64,000 nucleotides of DNA from Spongiibacter marinus (GTDB taxonomy: Bacteria > Pseudomonadota > Gammaproteobacteria > Pseudomonadales > Spongiibacteraceae), in NCBI RefSeq assembly GCF_016906995.1, contig NZ_JAFBBD010000002.1:374270-438269 (forward strand). Reading direction: 5' to 3'. How positions within the stretch are numbered: the first letter of the stretch is position 1; every line of letters starts with the position of its first letter. Made by a program: the position numbers and the translations under genes. Of this stretch, positions 50,628-61,915 are shown piece by piece. The notes under the pieces were generated by a model. That model made no database searches, was not told the DNA's origin, and saw nothing but the letters and a program-made list of their open reading frames with translations.

Positions 50628-51621
50628 CATCGACTTCATCTTGCATTCTATGCCATTGGTTTATCAGTAGCTCGCGTCGGCCAGCGTCGTCGGCAGGAAT
50701 GCTACTTGCGGGTATGCGCCAAAACTTGAGTTTAACGGTGGTATCCATCCAGCCGCCGTTGAACAAACTGGCGAAGCTGGATGACTTCTCGAAGCCGCTA
50801 TGTGCAAAAAACACGAGGTCTTTGTCCGGGGCGCCGGCCATCAGTGCCAGTGCACCGGCAGGTCGAATAGGCAAGAGATGGGTCCACCGCTCGGCATTTC
50901 GCAGGGCTTTCTGATCGTTCTTTTTTTGAAAGGACTCAAACAGCCGCTGGCGCTTGGCTGTCGAAAACCGCGTTCCTTCCATATAAATAATCAGCGTCTC
51001 TTGCTCGGAGGCGGTGGCAGCGAGGGTGCTCAGAGCGCTGAGTTCTGGCCCCATGTCCTCGGCTACGCGGTTTAGGAACACGTTGGGTAGGCGGTTACCC
51101 ACGATATCCAGGCAGGGGTCCATGAGTAGCTCGCGTTTTAAAACATAGCGCACGCGAAAAGCCTTCGGTATGGCATAAAAAGACATGGGCAATACCGTGT
51201 CGCCAATACTTGTGTGCCGTGGCAGCAGTATCGCGGCGTTGCCTTCCAGGGCCTCCTGGCCGGCGATTTCGAAACGCAGGCGAAACAGGCGTTCTGCGCC
51301 GCGTCGCAAGGTATCTGCCCACCAGTATTGCAGTGCGCTGTTGGCGCGTAAGTAGCCCTCGGACTGGGTGTTAGCGGTTATGGCGTAGCGCAACCACAGC
51401 CAAGTGCTGGCGAGAATGCCCGCGACCTCGCAGAAGAGAAACAGGCTGATAAATGTAAGGCAACGCAGGCCCGACCGGCTTGCGGGAAAGCCCCATCCAA
51501 GTAGCCAAAAGAGCGGCACCCAAATAACGGCGGTGGCGAGCATAAGCGCGGCGAGAGTCGTGATAAGCAAAATGGAGAGGAGCCGGCGGGGAAGGGTGTG
51601 TTGGCTAAGCCAGGAAACCAA
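50605..51621 (-). CDS. PlsC-type 1-acylglycerol-3-phosphate acyltransferase family protein
   Basis: About 338 residues from the TTG at 51621 (GAGAGG eight bases upstream); a TTG at 51678 would give 357. Two N-terminal membrane helices, then the acyltransferase motifs: PRHTSIGDT (H-x4-D), RVRYVLKREL, and YMEGTRFS (EGTR). It resembles the long YihG-like group of lysophosphatidic acid acyltransferases. It makes or remodels membrane phospholipids. Convergent overlap with tetR. Confidence 0.86.
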   Translation of the reverse strand: MVSWLSQHTLPRRLLSILLITTLAALMLATAVIWVPLFWLLGWGFPASRSGLRCLTFISLFLFCEVAGILASTWLWLRYAITANTQSEGYLRANSALQYWWADTLRRGAERLFRLRFEIAGQEALEGNAAILLPRHTSIGDTVLPMSFYAIPKAFRVRYVLKRELLMDPCLDIVGNRLPNVFLNRVAEDMGPELSALSTLAATASEQETLIIYMEGTRFSTAKRQRLFESFQKKNDQKALRNAERWTHLLPIRPAGALALMAGAPDKDLVFFAHSGFEKSSSFASLFNGGWMDTTVKLKFWRIPASSIPADDAGRRELLINQWHRMQDEVDAMHRGVG

Positions 51622-51702
51622 GGTCAGATCCTCTCTGTGATACAAATTGCAAAACTGTGTAGTACGCAGTATAGGCAATGCTGGATCTTGTTGGCAGTTG
51701 GC

Positions 51703-53820
51703 TTAACTGGCGGCGCGTACACACTCCAAAATACCGTAGTCGTATTCGCCGCCAAGAGCCTCGTAGATCGGCTTAAGGCGCTTGTCTTCGCTGTGTTCGA
51801 AGGCAAAGCGAATTTCCTGCAGCTCGGCCTCGTCGAGGGCGACCACGTCAGCGAGCTCCAATTCGCCCTCGCGGATCGCCTTTGCCAGGTGGCGGTATAC
51901 GGTCGCGACGGTGAGCTCTCTGCGGTGGGCAATTTCCAGCGGGGTCATACCCTGACAGAGCAGCAGCACAGTCTCTGCATTGCTGTCACCGGATTGAGGT
52001 TGGCTGCCAATATTCTCGTGAATAACCTCGAGAAAACTGTCTCCGTAGGCGTCGAGCTTGCGCTCGCCAATCCCGGAGATAAGTGCGAGTTGCTCGCGGT
52101 TTTGCGGCTGCCTCTCCGCCATTTCAGCCAGTGTCGCATCGTGAAAGATCACATAGGCGGGAACGCCCTGCTCGTCGGCCAGTTGTTTACGGTGAGCGCG
52201 CAGAGCCTCCCACAGTTGGCTGTGGGCGGTATTGGCGAAATTGCTCGAGCGTGTTTTACCGGCGCTCACCTTCGCCAACTTGCGCAAGGTTAAGGTTTGC
52301 TCGCCGCGCAGAATCGGTCTGGCACTTTGGCTGAGCTGCACGCTGCCATGGCCATCCAGGTCTACGCTCAGCAGGCGCCTGGCGATAAGCTGGCGAAACA
52401 GGCCCCGCCATTGGCTGGTATTCAGTTCCTTGCCAATACCGAAAACCGTGAGTTTGTCGTGCCCGAATTGCTGAATGCGGCTATTGGCCTTACCTTGCAA
52501 AACGTCTACCAGATAATTGACACCAAAGCGCTGGCCGGCTCGGTAGGCGCAAGATAGTGCCTTCTGCGCAGCGACGGTGGCATCCCATGTTTCCGGTGGC
52601 GATAGACAGTTGTCGCAATTGCCGCAGGGCTTGTCCAGCCTGTCGCCAAAATAGTGCAGCAGGGCCTGCCGCCGACAGCTTTCCTGTTCGCAAAGCCCAA
52701 GCATGGCATCTAATTTGTGCCGCTCTATGCGTTTGTAGCTGTCATCGGCGTCGGAGCTTTCCTGCATTTGACGCAGCGTGATGACATCCTGCAGGCCATA
52801 GAGCATCCAGGCGTCAGAGGGTAAGCCATCGCGCCCGGCGCGGCCGGTTTCCTGGTAATAGGCCTCGATGCTTTTTGGCAGGTTAAGGTGGGCAACAAAC
52901 CTCACATCGGGCTTGTCGATACCCATGCCAAACGCGATGGTGGCCACGATAATTATGCCGTCTTCGCGTAAAAATCGGCTTTGGTTTTGTTGGCGAGTCT
53001 CGTTGGAGAGACCCGCATGATAGGGCAGCGCCCTGAGCCCCTTATCGCTGAGCCACTTTGCGGTGTCGTCGACACGCTTGCGTGATAAACAGTAGACAAT
53101 GCCGGCTTCGCCGTCGTGTTCATTGCGAATAAAGCGCAGCAATTGTTCGCGGGCATTGCCGTTATTTTCAGCGATGCGGTAGCGGATATTCGGGCGGTCA
53201 AAACCGTTATTGAAGACGCGTGCCTGCTCTAAGCCGAGACGCTGAATAATTTCCTGTTGGGTGCGCTCGTCGGCCGTTGCAGTTAAGGCGATGCGCGGCA
53301 CGTCGGGGAAATACTGATGAAGGATTGAAAGCTGGATGTACTCGGGGCGGAAGTCGTGCCCCCATTGGGATACACAGTGGGCTTCATCGATGGCGAATAA
53401 GGCGATGTGCACTTGCGAAAGCAAACGCTGCATTCGCGGCATCATCAACCGCTCTGGGGCGATGTAAAGTAGGTCGAGCTCGCCGCGTGTTAACTGCTGC
53501 TCGACTTCGCGTACGGCCATACCGTCTAGTGCAGAGTTCAGGCAGGCCGCGCGAATGCCATTTTGCTGCAGGGCATCAACTTGGTCCTGCATGAGCGCAA
53601 TTAATGGCGAGATGACGATAGCGGTGCCGCTGCGGATCAATGCCGGGATTTGAAAGCACAGTGACTTACCGCCGCCTGTGGGCATTAACACCAGCGCATC
53701 ACCGCCGTCGATCAGTTGCTCGACAATCTCTGCTTGGTGGTTGCGAAAGTCCGAATAACCGAATACCGATTGCAATACCTGTCGAGCATTGTCCTGAGTG
53801 CTTAGAGTGGCGTCTGTCAT
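51703..53820 (-). CDS. recQ: ATP-dependent DNA helicase RecQ
   Basis: 705 residues. Helicase motifs: [15 protein letters not shown] (Walker A), [18 protein letters not shown] (DEAH), [15 protein letters not shown] and [10 protein letters not shown]. The RecQ-C-terminal zinc site uses [15 protein letters not shown] and CGNCDNC; a winged helix and an HRDC domain ([26 protein letters not shown]) follow. The C-terminal extension has a helix-turn-helix-like segment. The start shares a base with the stop of the DUF2058 gene (TAATG). Confidence 0.96.
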   Translation of the reverse strand: MTDATLSTQDNARQVLQSVFGYSDFRNHQAEIVEQLIDGGDALVLMPTGGGKSLCFQIPALIRSGTAIVISPLIALMQDQVDALQQNGIRAACLNSALDGMAVREVEQQLTRGELDLLYIAPERLMMPRMQRLLSQVHIALFAIDEAHCVSQWGHDFRPEYIQLSILHQYFPDVPRIALTATADERTQQEIIQRLGLEQARVFNNGFDRPNIRYRIAENNGNAREQLLRFIRNEHDGEAGIVYCLSRKRVDDTAKWLSDKGLRALPYHAGLSNETRQQNQSRFLREDGIIIVATIAFGMGIDKPDVRFVAHLNLPKSIEAYYQETGRAGRDGLPSDAWMLYGLQDVITLRQMQESSDADDSYKRIERHKLDAMLGLCEQESCRRQALLHYFGDRLDKPCGNCDNCLSPPETWDATVAAQKALSCAYRAGQRFGVNYLVDVLQGKANSRIQQFGHDKLTVFGIGKELNTSQWRGLFRQLIARRLLSVDLDGHGSVQLSQSARPILRGEQTLTLRKLAKVSAGKTRSSNFANTAHSQLWEALRAHRKQLADEQGVPAYVIFHDATLAEMAERQPQNREQLALISGIGERKLDAYGDSFLEVIHENIGSQPQSGDSNAETVLLLCQGMTPLEIAHRRELTVATVYRHLAKAIREGELELADVVALDEAELQEIRFAFEHSEDKRLKPIYEALGGEYDYGILECVRAAS

Positions 53821-54353
53821 TACCACATCAGGTCGTCAGGGATTTGGTAATCGGCGTAGGGATCGTCTTCCTCGGGCTGGTCCGCAGGTTTGTCATTGTG
53901 CAGAACGATCACGCTGGCATCGCGTTGTTTGATTTTATCGGCGATGGCGGCAGGCACGAGCTCAAAGTTGTCTCGGACTTTGACGATGGCAAGCAGGCCT
54001 TTTACCAGTTGCTCCTGTAGAGCATTGGTGACGTAAATACGCTTGATCTTCTTACCATCGGTAAATTGGTAGGCGATATCACCCTGTTTGCGATCGACCT
54101 TATTGATGTCGACTAACTGCAAAATCTGCGCATAAATCGCCTTTTTCTCCACTTCGGCTTGGCGCTGGCGATTTATCTCGCGGTCGCGCTCGGCCTTTTC
54201 TGCCAGTGCACGTTGCGCGGCGAGCTTGCCCTCATCGACCTGAGGCTTACCCTTGTTGGCTTTTTTGGCCTTGCGCTGCTCCTGCTTAATTTTTTTGGCT
54301 TTCTTTTCGTCGGCGATGCCTGCCATAAGTAGCTGTTCTTGCAGCGATGCCAT
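53820..54353 (-). CDS. DUF2058 (YaiL-like) nucleoprotein/polysome-associated protein
   Basis: 177 residues from the ATG at 54353. The lysine-rich N-terminal helix ([20 protein letters not shown]) and the conserved [13 protein letters not shown] [36 protein letters not shown] match DUF2058, in which some members are polysome-associated. Coupled to recQ by a 1-base overlap. Confidence 0.88.
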   Translation of the reverse strand: MASLQEQLLMAGIADEKKAKKIKQEQRKAKKANKGKPQVDEGKLAAQRALAEKAERDREINRQRQAEVEKKAIYAQILQLVDINKVDRKQGDIAYQFTDGKKIKRIYVTNALQEQLVKGLLAIVKVRDNFELVPAAIADKIKQRDASVIVLHNDKPADQPEEDDPYADYQIPDDLMW

Positions 54354-54420
54354 GCTGGGCCTCAAGCGTTGGGTAAAGAGGGCGATATTCTATCCTGTAT
54401 TGCGCCGTGCTTCGAACACC

Positions 54421-55635
54421 CTATACGTGTAATCCTGCGACGTAACCCGAAGACCAGGCCCATTGAAAGTTAAAACCACCCAGCCAGCCGGTGACATCGA
54501 GAACTTCGCCGACAAAGTACAACCCAGGCTGTGACGTCGCCTCCATGGTTTTGGAACTGATGCCATCGGTATCCACGCCACCCAGGGTGACTTCTGCTGT
54601 CCGGTAGCCCTCGGTTGCAGAGGGTTTGACGACCCAGTTATTCAGCTGTGCGGCGATGCGGCGTAGCAATTTCTCACTGAGCCCGGCCATAGGGGTATCG
54701 GCGTGCTCTGGCCACCAAAGGGCCTGGAATTCCTGCACCAAGCCTTTCGCCAAGCGTTGCCCCAGGACACTGCGCAATAGCGATTTAGGCTGCTGTGACT
54801 TCGCTTCAATGAGCCATTGCTCGGCGTTGATATCCGGCAGCAGGTCGATGTGAAGGGCGTCACCGGGGTGCCAATAGTTGGAAATTTGTAGCATCACCGG
54901 TCCGCTTAGGCCGCGGTGAGTGAAAAGCAAATTTTCGCGAAAGGTCTGGCCATTACACGTTGCTGAGACATCAACAGCCAGGCCTGCCAAGCGTTCGCAC
55001 AGACCTTTGCTCTGGTCGCTAAACATAAAGGGCACCAGGCCCGCTCTGCGCGGCGTCACGCCAAGGCCAAATTGCTCGGCGAGTTGATAACCGACGCCAC
55101 TGCCACCTAGGGTCGGTATGGAAAGCCCGCCCGTTGCCACAACAAGTGACTGGCAGTGCAGAGAAAGAGCGCTGGTATCCTGGCGGATGTGCAATTGGTA
55201 GCCCGCGCGCGCCTCTAGCGCTTGAACGCCCTCCAGCTCGATCTTACAGCGAATCTCAACACCCGCTTGCGAACATTCCTCAAGAAGCATGCTCAGGATA
55301 TCTTTGGCAGAGTTCAGGCAAAAAAGCTGGCTGTGCTTGCGCTCCTCATAGGCGATGCCGTACCGCTCGACCATGCCGATAAAGTCCCAAGCGCCGTAGC
55401 GCTTTAGGGCCGACTTACAGAAGTGCCGATTCTCTGAAATGAAGTTGTTTGCATCGACGAAGTAATTGGTGAAATTGCAGCGGCCGCCGCCGGACATTAG
55501 GATTTTTTTGCCGACCTTGTTTGCGCGTTCAAGCACCAATACACGGCGTCCGCGCTGGGCGGCTGTGAAAGCGCAAAGCAGGCCCGAGGCGCCACCGCCA
55601 AGGACGATAACATCGTAATTTTGCGCGTTTTGCAT
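54421..55635 (-). CDS. YhiN/HI0933-family NAD(P)/FAD-dependent oxidoreductase
   Basis: 404 residues. FAD-binding VIVLGGGASGLLCAFTAAQRG at the N-terminus, the family signature SGGGRCNFTNYF, CKSALKRYGAWDFI and the C-terminal VGEVLDVTGWLGGFNFQWAWSSGYVAG. The family includes BaiN, which reduces bile acid intermediates, but the general substrate is unknown. A 55-base gap separates it from the DUF2058 gene. Confidence 0.92.
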   Translation of the reverse strand: MQNAQNYDVIVLGGGASGLLCAFTAAQRGRRVLVLERANKVGKKILMSGGGRCNFTNYFVDANNFISENRHFCKSALKRYGAWDFIGMVERYGIAYEERKHSQLFCLNSAKDILSMLLEECSQAGVEIRCKIELEGVQALEARAGYQLHIRQDTSALSLHCQSLVVATGGLSIPTLGGSGVGYQLAEQFGLGVTPRRAGLVPFMFSDQSKGLCERLAGLAVDVSATCNGQTFRENLLFTHRGLSGPVMLQISNYWHPGDALHIDLLPDINAEQWLIEAKSQQPKSLLRSVLGQRLAKGLVQEFQALWWPEHADTPMAGLSEKLLRRIAAQLNNWVVKPSATEGYRTAEVTLGGVDTDGISSKTMEATSQPGLYFVGEVLDVTGWLGGFNFQWAWSSGYVAGLHV

Positions 55636-55833
55636 AATTGCTGAGAGGCCGTTGAAAACGCTGAATTATCGCAGATATCGGCGATGATTGGGGGCCATTT
55701 TTGAATTATCCGCTGGCGGCTTGCGCGCGGACTTTACGTATAGTCAGCCGCTTGATTTTTAACCACACTCGGCAAGAAAGTAATGCTACTGCTTTCCCTG
55801 AAACACCAATATAAATAATCAGGACGCATTGTC

Positions 55834-58398
55834 ATGGCCCCCTCAGCACCCAGCCGAGATCAGTTGCTGCAGACCCTAGCGGCGATAGAAGAGTCTCAGG
55901 CCGTCATAGAGTTTGACCCCGACGGCAATATTCTAAGAGCCAACCAGAATTTCTTAGACGTCACCGGTTACAGTAGCGACGAGCTGAAGGGCTCGCATCA
56001 TCGGGTATTTGTCAGCGCCGACTATGCTGCCTCGCAGGAATACCGTGCATTCTGGCAGTCACTTCGCGACGGCCAGTCGCAGAGCGGCGAGTTTTGCCGC
56101 TATGACAAGCATGGTTCAGTATTCTGGATTCAGGCCTCGTATAACCCGGTTGTTAATGACGAGGGGCACGTTACGCGCATTATTAAAGTCGCGAGCGATA
56201 TTACCCGGCAGAAGGCGCTCGACCTCGATTATTTGGGGCAGATTACGGCGATCAATGCCAGCCAGGCAGTCATTCAGTTTGACCCCAGTGGCACTATTCT
56301 TGATGCCAACCCTTTATTTCTGCAAACGATGGGCTACCAGCTTGAAGAGATACAAGGCCAGCATCACTCGCTGTTCGTTTCGCCTGAAACGCGGAATTCT
56401 GGCGACTATGCACTGTTTTGGCAGTCCTTGGCTCGAGGCGACGCGCAGGTAGGTGAATATCGACGCATTGCCAAGGGTGGCCGAGTCGTGTGGATTCAAG
56501 CCTCCTATACGCCAATCAGAGATGTTCAAGGTGATGTGGTGAAGGTGGTGAAATACGCCACTGATATCACTGAGCAAAAAATGTTGCATGCCGATTTTAA
56601 AGGTCAGATCGATGCAATTAATTCGGTGCAGGCAGTTATTCATTTTGATGTCGACGGAACGATAATTGATGCCAATGACAACTTTCTTTCGGTGATGGGC
56701 TATCGCCTTGACGAGGTGGTTGGCAAGCACCACGGCATATTTGTTGACCCGGCTTTCCGAGCCGGTCAGGAGTACCGGCAATTCTGGCTCGACTTGGCTG
56801 AGGGGCAGGCGAAACTTGGCGAGTTTTGCAGGCTCAATAAACGCGGTGACGATGTTTGGATTCAGGCGTCCTATACACCGATTCGCGATGTCGATGGCAA
56901 GGTATTCAAAATAGTGAAATATGCCAGTGACATCACTCAACAAAAGCGGGTGAATGCCGATTATCAGGGGCAAATCGAGGGTATTTCTGCGAGTCAGGCA
57001 GTTATTGAATTTGAAGTTGATGGCACGATCTTGTCGGCAAATGACAATTTTCTTCAGGCGATGGGGTATTCGCTGGAGGAAGTAAAAGGCCGGCATCATC
57101 GGCTTTTTGTTGATGGCGAGTACGCCAAATCGGCAGATTACGCGCAGTTCTGGCGTTCTCTGGCGCAGGGTCAAGCCCGTGTTGGTGAATTCAAGCGCTT
57201 GGCGAAGGGCGGCCGTGAGATATGGATACAAGCCTCGTATACGCCGATAAAAGACCTGCGGGGGCGCGTTTTCAAGGTTGTGAAATATGCGACGGATATC
57301 ACCGAGCGCAAACAGGCAATGTCAGAGGTTGCACGGCTGATCGACGCCGCCCGTCAAGGTTATCTTGATGACCGAGCGACGTTAGATGGCTTTCAGGGTG
57401 ATAACTTAGAGTTGCTGTCGAGTATTAACTTTATGCTCGATGCCATTACGCTGCCGATCAATGAGGTGGCAGATGTGATGCAAGCTGTGGCGAGCAATCA
57501 GCTTACGCGCAGGGTGAAGAGCGACTTTAAGGGGCGCTTTGGTGAACTGAAGGGCTACGTGAATTCGGCGGTTTCCCAGCTGCGAAGCTCGCTCAGCCAC
57601 GTGTCGGTGGCGTCGGAACAGGTGTCGTCTGCCGCAGGTTTGATTGCGTCGAGTAGTCACTCGGTGGCCATTGGCGCGTCGCAGCAGGCGGCCTCCCTTG
57701 AGGAAACGGGGCGCTCCTTAGAGAGCCTCAGTGAGGAAACGCGCAAGAATGTGGATAGCACGCGATTGGCCAAAGACCGGGCGGCGCAGACCCAGGGGCT
57801 TGCTGAACGAGGCAGCGAGACGATGGAGAAAATGCTGGCGGCGATGACGCGAATTAAAAGTGCGACGCAAGATACCCAGGATATTATCAGCGATATCAAC
57901 GAGATTGCTTTCCAAACCAACTTGCTGGCTCTAAATGCGGCGGTTGAAGCTGCCCGGGCGGGAGAGGCAGGCCGCAGTTTTGCAGTGGTTGCGGAAGAAG
58001 TGAGGAACCTGGCGCTTCGCGCGAAGACCGCTGCAGATAAAACGCAGTCATTGATTGCGCAAAGCGCCGAATCTGCGGAGGACGGCGGCGCGCTGTCGAG
58101 TGAGGTCAATAGCGGTTTTTCAGACATTATTTCGGCCATTGGGCAGGTGACCGAGCTGGTGAATGAAATATTCAGCTCCAGTGAGATTCAGGCGAAGGGC
58201 ATTGATGAAATCACCAAGGCAATGGCGGCAATGGATAAGGTTGTGCAATCAGCCGCTGCGGACTCTGAGGAATCTTCCAGTGCTGCCGAGGAGCTGGCTG
58301 CTCAAGCGGAAGAGCTCAATAATATGGTTGGCGATTTCGATTTGGGGAGCGCCGTTGGCACCAGCGATCAGAGAGCGGCGATGAATGCGCCGCGCTGA
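55834..58398 (+). CDS. Soluble chemoreceptor with four PAS domains (BdlA/Aer-like)
   Basis: 854 residues with no membrane helix. Four PAS domains of the FAD/Aer/BdlA style (about residues 16-137, 138-259, 260-381, 382-503), each with (T/M)GY, HH and WIQASY motifs; W98, W220, W342 and W464 are exactly 122 residues apart. HAMP-like segments follow (about 495-600), then a methyl-accepting signalling domain with tip [27 protein letters not shown]. It ends in MNAPR, so there is no CheR-tethering pentapeptide. BdlA of Pseudomonas, with two such PAS domains, triggers biofilm dispersion. It stands alone, about 25 kb from the che genes. Flavin binding is possible but not shown. Confidence 0.9.
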   Translation: MAPSAPSRDQLLQTLAAIEESQAVIEFDPDGNILRANQNFLDVTGYSSDELKGSHHRVFVSADYAASQEYRAFWQSLRDGQSQSGEFCRYDKHGSVFWIQASYNPVVNDEGHVTRIIKVASDITRQKALDLDYLGQITAINASQAVIQFDPSGTILDANPLFLQTMGYQLEEIQGQHHSLFVSPETRNSGDYALFWQSLARGDAQVGEYRRIAKGGRVVWIQASYTPIRDVQGDVVKVVKYATDITEQKMLHADFKGQIDAINSVQAVIHFDVDGTIIDANDNFLSVMGYRLDEVVGKHHGIFVDPAFRAGQEYRQFWLDLAEGQAKLGEFCRLNKRGDDVWIQASYTPIRDVDGKVFKIVKYASDITQQKRVNADYQGQIEGISASQAVIEFEVDGTILSANDNFLQAMGYSLEEVKGRHHRLFVDGEYAKSADYAQFWRSLAQGQARVGEFKRLAKGGREIWIQASYTPIKDLRGRVFKVVKYATDITERKQAMSEVARLIDAARQGYLDDRATLDGFQGDNLELLSSINFMLDAITLPINEVADVMQAVASNQLTRRVKSDFKGRFGELKGYVNSAVSQLRSSLSHVSVASEQVSSAAGLIASSSHSVAIGASQQAASLEETGRSLESLSEETRKNVDSTRLAKDRAAQTQGLAERGSETMEKMLAAMTRIKSATQDTQDIISDINEIAFQTNLLALNAAVEAARAGEAGRSFAVVAEEVRNLALRAKTAADKTQSLIAQSAESAEDGGALSSEVNSGFSDIISAIGQVTELVNEIFSSSEIQAKGIDEITKAMAAMDKVVQSAAADSEESSSAAEELAAQAEELNNMVGDFDLGSAVGTSDQRAAMNAPR
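55879..57342 (+). repeat. Four tandem 366-bp PAS-coding repeats
   Basis: Units at about 55879-56244, 56245-56610, 56611-56976 and 56977-57342. The TGG codons of the WIQAS motif at 56125, 56491, 56857 and 57223 are exactly 366 bp apart. Units 2-4 are closest to each other; unit 1 differs more. Confidence 0.9.
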
Positions 58399-58426
58399 CA
58401 TCAACGCGATTACCAAAGCATGAAAC

Positions 58427-58455
58427 AAAAAAGGGCGCCTATAGGCGCCCTTTTG
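58427..58455. terminator. Bidirectional Rho-independent terminator
   Basis: AAAAGGGCGCC (58429-58439) pairs perfectly with GGCGCCCTTTT (58444-58454) around a TATA loop, with A/T tails on both sides. It serves both the receptor gene and the convergent ilvC. Confidence 0.92.
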
Positions 58456-58473
58456 TCTAAGCCTTAAAAGTGT

Positions 58474-59949
58474 TTAGACAATTTTCTTCATCGCCGTCAT
58501 GTAGCTACGCAATTTCTGACCAACGACCTCAACGGGGTGGTTGCGAATTTCTGCGTTAACCGCGATCAGCTCAGCGTTATCAACACCGCCGTCTTTGACG
58601 TTAAGGCCTTTGCCGATAACATCGGTAGAGACCTTGCTCATAAAGTCTTGCAGCAATGGGCGGCAAGCGTGGTCGAACAGGTAGCAGCCGTATTCTGCGG
58701 TATCAGAAATAACCACGTTCATCTCATACAGTTTGCGACGCGCGATAGTGTTAGCGATCAGCGGTGTTTCATGCAGCGACTCGTAGTAGGCTGACTCGGG
58801 CTTCATGCCGGCGGCAACCATGCACTCGAAGGCCAGCTCAACACCGGCTTTAACCATTGCCACAAGCAGAATGCCGTTGTCGTAGAACTCTTGCTCACTG
58901 ATTTCCATATCGCCAGAGGGCGTCTTTTCAAACGCGGTTTCAGCGGTAGCGGCGCGCCAGTTCAGCAGGTTTTTGTCGTCGTTAGCCCAGTCTTCCATCA
59001 TGGTTTTCGAGAAGTGACCGCTGATGATGTCGTCTTGGTGCTTCTCGTAAAGCGGACGCATGATGTCTTTCAGCTCATCGGCCAAATCGAACGCTTTGAT
59101 TTTGGCGGGGTTGCTGAGGCGATCCATCATATTGGTGATGCCGCCGTGTTTCAGGCCTTCGGTAACGGTTTCCCAGCCGTACTGAATCAGCTTGGAGGCG
59201 TAGCCGGGCTCAATGCCTTCTGCAACCATTTTGTCGAAGCACAGGATCGCGCCGGTTTGCAGCATGCCGCACAAGATGGTTTGCTCGCCCATCAGGTCAG
59301 ACTTAACTTCGGCAATTGGCGAGGACTCCAATACGCCAGCGCGGTCGCCGCCAGTACCGGATGCCAGCGCTTTGGCAATGGCCATGCCTTCGCCTTTGGG
59401 GTCGTTTTCGCGGTGAACAGCGATGAGCGTCGGTACACCAAAGCCGCGCTTGTACTCTTCGCGAACCTCGGTGCCTGGGCATTTCGGGCAGCACATAACA
59501 ACGGTGATGTCTTTGCGGATCTGCATACCTTCTTCAACGAGGTTGAAGCCGTGCGCGTAGTCGAGGCAAGCGCCTTCTTTCATCAGCGGCATTACCGCGT
59601 TGACCACAGGGGTGTGCTGCTTATCTGGGGTCAGGTTCATCACCACGTCAGCGGTGGGGATCAACTCTTCGTAAGTGCCGACGGTAAAACCGTTCTCGGT
59701 TGCATTTTTCCAACTTTGGCGTTTTTCCTCGATCGCGCTTGCGCGCAGGGCATAGGATACGTCGAGGCCAGAGTCGCGCAGGTTCAGACCCTGGTTCAAG
59801 CCCTGGGCGCCGCAGCCAACGATAACGATTTTCTTACCTTTCAGGTAGTTGCAGCCATCTGCAAACTCGCTGCGATCCATAAAACGGCATTTACCCAGCT
59901 CTTCGAGCTGCAGGCGCAGCGGCAAGCTGTTGAAGTAGTTCTGACCCAT
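58474..59949 (-). CDS. ilvC: Ketol-acid reductoisomerase, class II
   Basis: 491 residues from the ATG at 59949, the long E. coli-type class II enzyme rather than the ~330-residue class I form. NADPH site [21 protein letters not shown]; Mg/active-site residues in [13 protein letters not shown] and the duplicated C-terminal domain ([26 protein letters not shown]). It makes dihydroxy acids for valine and isoleucine. The regulator ilvY is divergent, as in enterics. Confidence 0.97.
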   Translation of the reverse strand: MGQNYFNSLPLRLQLEELGKCRFMDRSEFADGCNYLKGKKIVIVGCGAQGLNQGLNLRDSGLDVSYALRASAIEEKRQSWKNATENGFTVGTYEELIPTADVVMNLTPDKQHTPVVNAVMPLMKEGACLDYAHGFNLVEEGMQIRKDITVVMCCPKCPGTEVREEYKRGFGVPTLIAVHRENDPKGEGMAIAKALASGTGGDRAGVLESSPIAEVKSDLMGEQTILCGMLQTGAILCFDKMVAEGIEPGYASKLIQYGWETVTEGLKHGGITNMMDRLSNPAKIKAFDLADELKDIMRPLYEKHQDDIISGHFSKTMMEDWANDDKNLLNWRAATAETAFEKTPSGDMEISEQEFYDNGILLVAMVKAGVELAFECMVAAGMKPESAYYESLHETPLIANTIARRKLYEMNVVISDTAEYGCYLFDHACRPLLQDFMSKVSTDVIGKGLNVKDGGVDNAELIAVNAEIRNHPVEVVGQKLRSYMTAMKKIV

Positions 59950-60002
59950 GGTGAGGCTCCTGATTATGTGCTCGTGTAGTAAAGGGGGGGTTAGTGGGAG
60001 GC

Positions 60003-60031
60003 ACTCTAGCAAGTCTTTATTGTTGCGTAAA
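60003..60031 (-). promoter_or_regulatory. ilvC promoter within the ilvC-ilvY control region
   Basis: On the minus strand, -35 TTTACG (60026-60031) and -10 TAGAGT (60003-60008) are 17 bases apart, about 55 bases before ilvC. The 130-base region also holds two GCAAC elements on the minus strand (60021-60027 and 60053-60058 area) that may form part of the IlvY site. Confidence 0.5.
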
Positions 60032-60079
60032 TTGATATATAGTGGAAACTGTGTTGCATTTTTCGAGACTGAAGCCGCC

Positions 60080-60991
60080 GTGAAAACCAAAGAGCTGGAG
60101 ATCTATATTCACCTGAGCCAGTCGCTGCACTTTGGCAAAACGAGTGAGGCAATGCATCTCAGTGTTTCAGCCGTTAGCCGGGCGATACAGCGCTTGGAGG
60201 ACGAAGCCGGCGTGGCTTTGTTTGAGCGGGATCGGCGCAGTGTCAGATTAACACCGGCCGGCAGAGAGTTCTTGCGCTACGCGGAGCAGGCGGTGTTGAG
60301 TTGGCGCTCGCTTTCTCAGCGTCTGCGGCAACAAGGAGAATCTCTGCAGGGGGAGATCAGTCTGTTCTGTTCGGTGACCGCGGCCTACAGCGTGCTCAGT
60401 ACGATTTTGGAGACGTTTCGTCAGCGCTACCCCGGCATTGACCTGAAACTGCATACCGGCGACCAAGCTGATGCCGTTGACCGGATCGCTGATGGCGGCG
60501 AAGACCTCGGAATTACTGTTCGCCCGCCGCAATTACCCAGTCGGCTAGACTACTTGCCGCTGAGCCGGTCTTCACTGCAGTTGCTGGTGCCGAATATTCC
60601 CTGCGCCCTCAGTGAGCAAATTGCTGGCCACGGCGGGGAGTTCAGCGCGTCCCTGCTCAATACACTACCTTTTATTCTTCCTGAGCGGGGCGTCGCACGA
60701 AGCCTGATCGAGCAGTGGTTTCGCCGCCAGCGCCTGCGGCCGAATGTCTACGCGCAAGTGAGTGGTCACGAGGCGATTGTCAGTACGGTGGGCTTGGGTT
60801 TGGGAATTGGTGTCGTGCCTGACTTGGTGCTCGATACGTCCTTTTTGCGCGACAAGGTGCGCGTGGTGACAATATTGCCTGAGCTGCCGAGTATGGACAT
60901 CGGCGTGGTGGTACGGCAACAGCGTCTGGCCGATCCGCTGGTAAAAGCATTTTGGGACTGTGCGCAGTCATCGTACCGCAGCACTATTTAA
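60080..60991 (+). CDS. ilvY: LysR-family activator IlvY
   Basis: 303 residues from the GTG at 60080; upstream codons run into ilvC. LysR helix-turn-helix ([37 protein letters not shown]) and inducer domain with [23 protein letters not shown]. The N-terminus and the divergent position identify IlvY, which activates ilvC when acetolactate or acetohydroxybutyrate is bound. Confidence 0.93.
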   Translation: MKTKELEIYIHLSQSLHFGKTSEAMHLSVSAVSRAIQRLEDEAGVALFERDRRSVRLTPAGREFLRYAEQAVLSWRSLSQRLRQQGESLQGEISLFCSVTAAYSVLSTILETFRQRYPGIDLKLHTGDQADAVDRIADGGEDLGITVRPPQLPSRLDYLPLSRSSLQLLVPNIPCALSEQIAGHGGEFSASLLNTLPFILPERGVARSLIEQWFRRQRLRPNVYAQVSGHEAIVSTVGLGLGIGVVPDLVLDTSFLRDKVRVVTILPELPSMDIGVVVRQQRLADPLVKAFWDCAQSSYRSTI

Positions 60992-61035
60992 TTTATCATG
61001 CACGCTTAATTGCTGTTTGAACGGATAAGGACACT

Positions 61036-61863
61036 ATGGCTGACGAACAAACCGGAAAGAAGTCGATGCCGGCCTTTGATAAAGAGGCGCTACTGCTGAT
61101 TGACGACCATGAAGAGGAAGTCTCCGTCGACGGCAAAACGGTGCGTAAGCGTGGCATTTATTTGCTGCCGAATTTGTTTACGACCGCGGCGCTGTTTTCG
61201 GGGTTCTTCGCCATTGTTTCGGCAATGAATGGCCGCTTTGAAGCGGCTGCGATGGCAATATTCGTGGCCATGGTTTTCGATGGCCTCGACGGCCGGGTGG
61301 CGCGCTTGATGAATGCGCAGAGCAAGTTTGGCGCGGAATACGACAGCCTTGCCGATATGGTGTCTTTCGGTGTCGCCCCGGCGCTGGTTGTTTTTAGCTG
61401 GGGCGTGTCGGAACTCGGCAAGTTCGGCTGGGCAGTCGCCTTTGTCTATGTATCGTGTGCGGCGCTGCGGCTAGCGCGTTTTAATACCCAAATTGATACC
61501 GCCGACAAAAACTACTTCACTGGCCTGGCAAGTCCGGCTGCAGCGGCCGTTATGGCGGGGGTGGTCTGGGTTTCTGCCGAGGAGGGCTGGATCGGCGCGG
61601 CGCTGCCTATTGAGTTAGCGGCGGTTGTCGGTGTGTTAATGGCCGTCGTTGGCATGTTGATGATTATGAACGTGCGCTATAACAGCTTCAAAGGCATCGA
61701 TTTCCGCGGACGCGTTCCCTTTGTAGTGATGATATTGGTTGTGCTGGCCTTCGGCCTGGTTTCGGTCGACCCCGCGCGGATACTGCTGGGGATTGTCTTG
61801 CTCTATGCCTTGTCCGGTCCCGTACAAGCGATTTATCGACGAGTAAAAGCGCCAAAAGTGTAA
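61036..61863 (+). CDS. pssA: CDP-diacylglycerol-serine O-phosphatidyltransferase
   Basis: 275 residues, integral membrane type II enzyme. The CDP-alcohol phosphotransferase motif is complete: DGRVAR followed by G-AEY-D-SLA-D (spacing D-G-x2-A-R-x8-G-x3-D-x3-D). About seven hydrophobic helices. It makes phosphatidylserine, the precursor of phosphatidylethanolamine. AAGGA precedes the ATG. First of a plus-strand group with msrP and msrQ. Confidence 0.95.
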   Translation: MADEQTGKKSMPAFDKEALLLIDDHEEEVSVDGKTVRKRGIYLLPNLFTTAALFSGFFAIVSAMNGRFEAAAMAIFVAMVFDGLDGRVARLMNAQSKFGAEYDSLADMVSFGVAPALVVFSWGVSELGKFGWAVAFVYVSCAALRLARFNTQIDTADKNYFTGLASPAAAAVMAGVVWVSAEEGWIGAALPIELAAVVGVLMAVVGMLMIMNVRYNSFKGIDFRGRVPFVVMILVVLAFGLVSVDPARILLGIVLLYALSGPVQAIYRRVKAPKV

Positions 61864-61915
61864 CGCTGGCGCTGTGGCTGCGTCGTATCACTAGTTATGG
61901 TTGAGGAGTGCGACG

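Noticed and set aside
51598..52293. Plus-strand open frame (231 codons) opposite recQ
   Set aside because: It lies over the conserved end of recQ and the acyltransferase leader, with no domain or start signal.
56314..57231. Minus-strand open frame (305 codons) across the PAS repeats
   Set aside because: It is the antisense shadow of three PAS repeats; the apparent repeats in it follow from the sense strand.
58891..59979. Long plus-strand open frame (362 codons) opposite ilvC
   Set aside because: It is antisense to a well-conserved ilvC, has no ribosome site or recognisable domain, and its composition mirrors the ilvC codon pattern.
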